From contig JAEYZK010000109.1 in assembly GCA_023428085.1 (NCBI GenBank), positions 1-9,047 of the forward strand: 9,047 nucleotides of DNA, written 5' to 3'. The notes below the pieces were generated by a model that worked only from the letters and a program-made list of their open reading frames with translations, did not search any database and was not told where the DNA came from. The stretch is from Pseudomonadota bacterium (GTDB lineage: Bacteria; Myxococcota; Myxococcia; Myxococcales; Anaeromyxobacteraceae). Both the position numbers and the translations under genes were made by a program. This document shows, in pieces, positions 8,370 through 9,047 of the stretch; position 1 is the first letter of the stretch; every line of letters starts with the position of its first letter.

Positions 8370-8789
8370 TCAGGCGGCGGCCGCGATCGCGTACGGCTGG
8401 CGCGCCCAGATCGCCTCGTCCGCCACGGCGGCGATCGCCGCGGGCGCGTCGGTGGCGCGGACCAGCGCGTCCGCGCCCAGCGCGCGGAGCCGCTCCCCGG
8501 CGCGCGGCGACAGCTCCCTGCACCGGAGGACGAACGCGAGCTCGCGCTCGCCGCCCGCGACGCGCACGAGCTCGAGCAGCGAGGCGCCGCCGCGGCCGGG
8601 GAGGTCGAGGTCCGCGACGAGCACGTCGAGCGAGAGGAGGTGCTCGAGCAGGAGCTCCACGCCGGCGGCGCCGTCCGAGCCTGCGACGACGTCGAAGCCG
8701 CGCCGCTGGAACGCCGCGGCGAGGGAGGACAGGGCCTCGCGGTCTCCGGCGAGGAGGAGCGCTCTCGGCTTCCGGTCGGTCGTCGTCAT
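8370..8789 (-). CDS. Stand-alone receiver-like protein with degenerate active site
   Basis: This 139-residue single-domain protein has a response-regulator receiver fold. Beta-1 ALLLAGDREAL (10-20), beta-3 VLVADLDLPG (56-65) and the conserved GA of GADALV (105-110) align with receivers. D60 corresponds to the phosphoacceptor, four residues before P64. However, the metal-binding acidic pair after beta-1 is replaced by A14-G15, the Thr/Ser at the end of beta-4 is replaced within VLRC (87-90), and the conserved Lys of beta-5 appears as R111. There is no output domain, only an Ala-rich C-terminus. I infer a pseudo-receiver that may act by protein interaction instead of conventional Mg-dependent phosphorylation. 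The ATG at 8789 (AGGG just upstream) fits the domain start. A longer frame from a GTG at 8891 adds 34 residues of low-complexity, non-conserved sequence and has no ribosome-binding site. It precedes the thioesterase gene by 36 bases. Confidence 0.8.
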   Translation of the reverse strand: MTTTDRKPRALLLAGDREALSSLAAAFQRRGFDVVAGSDGAAGVELLLEHLLSLDVLVADLDLPGRGGASLLELVRVAGGERELAFVLRCRELSPRAGERLRALGADALVRATDAPAAIAAVADEAIWARQPYAIAAAA

Positions 8790-9047
8790 GCCCTGGAGAC
8801 GGCGCGCGCCGGCGGGCCATTCACGCTCGGTCGCCGTGCGCGCGCGGCGAGGTGGGGTGTGCCGGTCCTTCACGACGTGCGCGGCGTTCACCCGCGTGCC
8901 GGCCGGAGACGGACCCGTGCCCGCCCTTCACGCCGCCGGTCGGGCGGTCCGCGCCCCGGTCGTCGCCGGACGCAGGCGCGGCGGCGCGACGGCTGCGCCG
9001 CTCCTCCGTCCGCCGGGACCCAAGGGATTCGTGGCGCGGCGCCGCGC
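8790..9047. other. Non-coding upstream region of the receiver-like gene
   Basis: I see no complete gene. On the minus strand the region should contain the promoter of the receiver-like gene. No standard promoter match is visible, but the GTGAA repeats described separately fall here. The last bases read CAAGGGATTC followed by GTG at 9031 on the plus strand, which might begin a gene leaving the window; too few codons remain to judge. Confidence 0.45.
8820..8934 (-). promoter_or_regulatory. Cluster of four GTGAA (TTCAC) repeats, possible operator array
   Basis: On the plus strand TTCAC occurs at 8820, 8869, 8887 and 8928. Three are followed by G and one by C. On the minus strand these read C/G-GTGAA, in the same orientation relative to the downstream receiver-like gene. 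AT-containing pentamers are scarce in non-coding DNA this GC-rich, so four same-strand copies in 115 bases is more than I would expect by chance. No binding protein is known to me for this pattern. Confidence 0.25.

Noticed and set aside
9031..9047. A GTG start preceded by AAGGGA at the right edge, possibly the beginning of a plus-strand gene.
   Set aside because: Only five codons are visible and they are all GC-rich, so nothing supports coding.

Overview
The window is very GC-rich throughout, with strongly G/C-biased third codon positions and almost no AT-rich intergenic DNA. It is dense in two-component signalling genes: three histidine kinases, a sigma-54-type response regulator and a stand-alone receiver in 9 kb. 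One kinase carries a c-type heme motif in its extracytoplasmic domain, and pdxJ has the NxNK-type N-terminus also known from Bacteroidetes-like sequences. Together these suggest a chromosomal segment of a high-GC myxobacterium or deltaproteobacterium. Anaeromyxobacter would fit, but this is inference and no marker gene settles it. I see no insertion sequence, phage gene, CRISPR array, tRNA or rRNA.

Layout. 1-291 is non-coding as far as I can tell, with two GC hairpins. 292-5054 is a compact minus-strand operon read from right to left. It begins with a membrane histidine kinase that has an extracytoplasmic Tll0287-like (DUF3365) domain with CxxCH (3249-5054). After an 18-base gap comes a six-helix membrane histidine kinase (1704-3230). 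An ATGA overlap then leads to an NtrC-family response regulator with an intact sigma-54 activation domain (292-1707). The intergenic stretch 5055-5235 is divergent and carries a good sigma-54 (-24/-12) promoter candidate facing the operon. pdxJ (5236-5985, plus strand) makes pyridoxine 5'-phosphate. Its 3' end converges within 22 bases on a soluble PAS hybrid histidine kinase (6008-7630, minus). Further right, also on the minus strand, are a hotdog-fold (PaaI-like) thioesterase (7839-8333) and a small receiver-only protein whose phosphorylation site is degenerate (8370-8789). 8790-9047 is non-coding and holds four TTCAC (GTGAA) repeats.

How the genes work together. The left operon looks like a complete signalling module in which two different membrane sensors, both with features suggesting redox or heme-linked sensing, could phosphorylate one sigma-54 activator. 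The activator's target genes are not in the window, except possibly the operon itself through the candidate -24/-12 promoter. The right-hand group (degenerate receiver, thioesterase, hybrid kinase) is co-oriented but loosely spaced, and a functional link there is unproven. pdxJ looks like an ordinary housekeeping gene between the two groups.
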